Assembly: GCA_902984215.1 (NCBI GenBank)
Contig: CADWAF010000213.1
Coordinates: forward strand, 1-17,041
Direction of reading: 5' to 3'
DNA from: Willaertia magna
Lineage: Eukaryota > Heterolobosea > Eutetramitea > Acrasida > Naegleriidae
DNA length: 17,041 bases
Numbering within the stretch: the first letter of the stretch is position 1; each line of letters begins with the position of its first letter. The translations under genes were made by a program, and so were the position numbers. The notes under the pieces are model-generated. The model saw only the letters and a list, made by a program, of their open reading frames with translations. It did not search any database and had not been told where the DNA came from. This document shows positions 15,451 through 17,041 of the stretch, piece after piece.

Positions 15451-15728
15451 TGTTATTATTATCTAGTTTTTATATTTAGGTGACGGTTAGTGATTTTGTG
15501 TATGAATCCAATTGTTATTTACAATTATTTTTTTTTTAATTTTATTTTTCTTTGACAACTGATCGTGAAGTGAGACTGGGAAGTTGCTAGTAATACTGAT
15601 TCACGAAGAAGTATGTTCGCTGTACCTTTGTTTGACAAATCCAAATAATTCTTTCACGTAAGGCAGTAAAAAATAAATACAAGTTGTATAAAAACTCTAA
15701 AAGGATTGTATGTTAGTATTTCCTTAAA
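15451..15728. promoter_or_regulatory. intergenic: Rho promoter and 3' side of the DUF898-like gene
   Basis: 278 bp without a gene. A T9 run near 15530 and a less AT-rich stretch at about 15555-15660 are the only landmarks. No tRNA boxes were found. Confidence 0.4.
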
Positions 15729-16617
15729 TTACATCTCAATATCTAATCCACCATTTTCTAATATTATAAATTTATTCATAAAATCATCGATAAATCCACC
15801 CAAACAACAACAAAATAGGCCACAACTTAAAATCATGTAAATTCTACCTTTTAACCATCTTAGAAATAAATCTTTTCCTTTTGCTACAAATCTTACAGTT
15901 ATCATTTGAGTTTCATTTGTCATTCCAAATTGTAATTTTGTAAATAAATTAGAATAATAATAAGCTTTAATCCAAGGTTCCATTAATCCAAGACAAAATA
16001 TAGTACTAATTGTTCTCCATAAAAATGTTTTTAATTCTACATCTATTCCTGGAAATGCACTAAATACTTTAAAGTTAGATTTTCCTTTAAATTGTTGTTG
16101 AGCTTGGTTTTTTCCATTGTCTTCTTCTCTCCAGAAAATACGCTTGTCAAATTCACTGTAATAAAATATATGCATCATTCCTTTTTAATTGTTAAACAAA
16201 AGTTAAATATAATAATTATAACTAATACACACCTGAAAAATACCATAAGCCAAATGTAAAATCATTAATTATATTATTTATAATACATAAAATTGTCACT
16301 TTCAAATATGGATCTTCAATATTCATATCTAATTTCCTGCCTGCAATAACCATTTCTCTAACATGTGACTGTTTTATCCGTAATATAAAGAAGGATTCAA
16401 CAATTCCAAAGGTTAATTTAGAAAGTATCCAAACAAAAAACTCTAAACAACAAGAAGGTCCGATACCAAAATATTTAAATTGTGAAGGATTATAATTGTC
16501 ATCTTGGTAGTAGATATCTACCATTTCATCTTGTTGTGGTTCATTAGGATTTGTACTTTCATTGTCTTGTTGTGTTAGTTTTGTAGGAATAGGTGGCAGC
16601 GATTTATTTTGGTTCAT
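15729..16617 (-). CDS. DUF898/YjgN-like multi-pass membrane protein, two exons
   Basis: Exon 1 is 16617-16233 and exon 2 is 16180-15729, split by a 52-nt intron (GTGTGT...AAAAAG); TTTTCAG joins GA to give FSGMMHIFYY. Total 278 residues. The N-terminus is Pro/Gln/Asn-rich and cytosolic. Two similar units follow. Unit 1 (about 57-128): FFVWILSKLTFGIVESFFILRIKQSHV...AGRKLDM, then a hydrophobic stretch ending INDFTFGLWYF. Unit 2 (about 180-260): RTISTIFCLGLMEPWIKAYYYSNLF..., then KGKDLFLRWLKGRIYMILSCGLFCC. The pattern of a hydrophobic helix, (L/F)xxGxxxPW, a basic/aromatic stretch, a polar strand and LFxxxLKGxxY is that of DUF898 proteins, which have no known function. An alternative acceptor (TTACAG near 16160) would not keep the frame. 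Its ATG is only 24 nt past the stop of the upstream same-strand hydrolase gene. Confidence 0.6.
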
Positions 16618-16641
16618 ATTTTTTTAGTGATTTGTTATGGA

Positions 16642-17041
16642 TTAACAATTTACAAAATCTTCAATCACTTTCCCAACTTCATTTTCTTTCTCCAACATCA
16701 TACAGTGAGATGTTTGATCAATTATTTTATACTTGCTGTCCTTTATCAACTTGTGAACTTCTTTCCCTTGCTCAGGAGTGGTAATACCATCTGTTTCTCC
16801 AGCAATTACTAAGGTAGGTACAGTGATAGAAGATATTTCTTGGCGGGAAGGCCATTTTAAATTAAGAATTATTGATTGCATCATAAACATTGTATTATTT
16901 TTGTTTCTTTCTGCTTCTTCATCAATTAATTTCTCGCTAGTAGAGGAGTGGAATGACAATTTACGAAAAGAATTGGAAAATAGTGGCCTAATCCATTCGA
17001 GAGCAAATGAGGGCAAGTACCAGATGAAATTATGTGGTGCT
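16642..17041 (-). CDS. alpha/beta hydrolase, C-terminal 132 residues (5' part outside window)
   Basis: The frame is open to the right edge (APHNFIWYLPSFALEWIRPLF...), so the real start lies beyond 17041; an apparent start near 17016 is a TTG. What remains is the lid and the last third of an alpha/beta hydrolase fold. FMMQSIILNLKWPSRQEISSITVPTLVIAGETDGITTPEQGKEV carries the acid residue (Asp in GETDGI) and the strand before it. IIDQTSHCMMLEKENEVGKVIEDFV carries the catalytic His (SHCMMLE). The nucleophile serine elbow is outside the window. The IPTLVIAGxxDxxTP and GHxxxLExP pattern is typical of the esterase/lipase/dehalogenase-like group; the substrate cannot be inferred. The stop is 24 nt before the next same-strand ATG. 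Confidence 0.85.
   Translation of the reverse strand, partial: APHNFIWYLPSFALEWIRPLFSNSFRKLSFHSSTSEKLIDEEAERNKNNTMFMMQSIILNLKWPSRQEISSITVPTLVIAGETDGITTPEQGKEVHKLIKDSKYKIIDQTSHCMMLEKENEVGKVIEDFVNC

Noticed and set aside
1..17041. tRNA genes, CRISPR arrays, bacterial operon signals
   Set aside because: No GGTTCGA-type B box on either strand, no regularly spaced repeats, and clear spliceosomal introns.

Overview
This is an AT-rich eukaryotic nuclear window. It is gene-dense, with short GT-AG introns (about 39 to 168 nt), A-rich translation starts, low-complexity Asn/Gln/Lys runs in proteins, and TAA, TAG and TGA all used as stops (standard code, so not a ciliate-type code). The protein set (an Asn-rich RCC1-repeat protein, a PB1-ZZ-UBA protein, an RGS+SAM protein, a Rac/Rho GTPase, a type II ENPP phosphodiesterase) suggests a free-living amoeboid protist. 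My best guess is a heterolobosean such as Naegleria, judged by general resemblance and not by a search. I see no bacterial operon, CRISPR array, tRNA, rRNA or transposase.

Layout, left to right. 1-809 (-): aldo/keto reductase gene with two clear frame breaks and a probable third. 1382-2503 (-): RCC1-repeat protein. 2735-4168 (-): p62/SQSTM1-like PB1-ZZ-UBA protein. 4365-6263 (-): two-exon protein of unknown function. 6996-7427 (+): small YjdJ/NATD1-type GNAT with a mitochondrial-like leader. 7595-8197 (-): three-exon TM2-domain protein. 8534-9847 (+): importin-alpha-like armadillo protein with no IBB domain. 9848-10580: extremely AT-rich convergent spacer. 10581-12288 (-): three-exon ENPP. 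12622-13320 (-): RGS+SAM protein. 13682-14161 (-): Lys-rich protein of unknown function. 14563-15450 (-): five-exon Rho-family GTPase. 15729-16617 (-): two-exon DUF898-like membrane protein. 16642-17041 (-): C-terminal part of an alpha/beta hydrolase that runs off the right edge.

The genes form no obvious pathway. Several belong to signalling or membrane traffic (RGS+SAM, Rho, TM2, ENPP), one to selective autophagy and one to nuclear import. Eleven of thirteen are on the minus strand. Two divergent promoter regions (6264-6995 and 8198-8533) hold the most structured non-coding sequence: a 15-bp motif repeated in gene-relative orientation in the first, and a 22-bp tandem repeat in the second. 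I do not see a clearly new multi-gene system. The strongest leads are the IBB-less importin, these promoter motifs, two palindromes (4274-4289 and 12555-12601), the 24-nt gap between the last two genes, and an unexplained less AT-rich stretch at 14229-14536.

All exon joins were made by eye from splice consensus and family conservation. Several apparent long-frame starts are non-ATG codons and were replaced by in-frame ATGs or by splicing.
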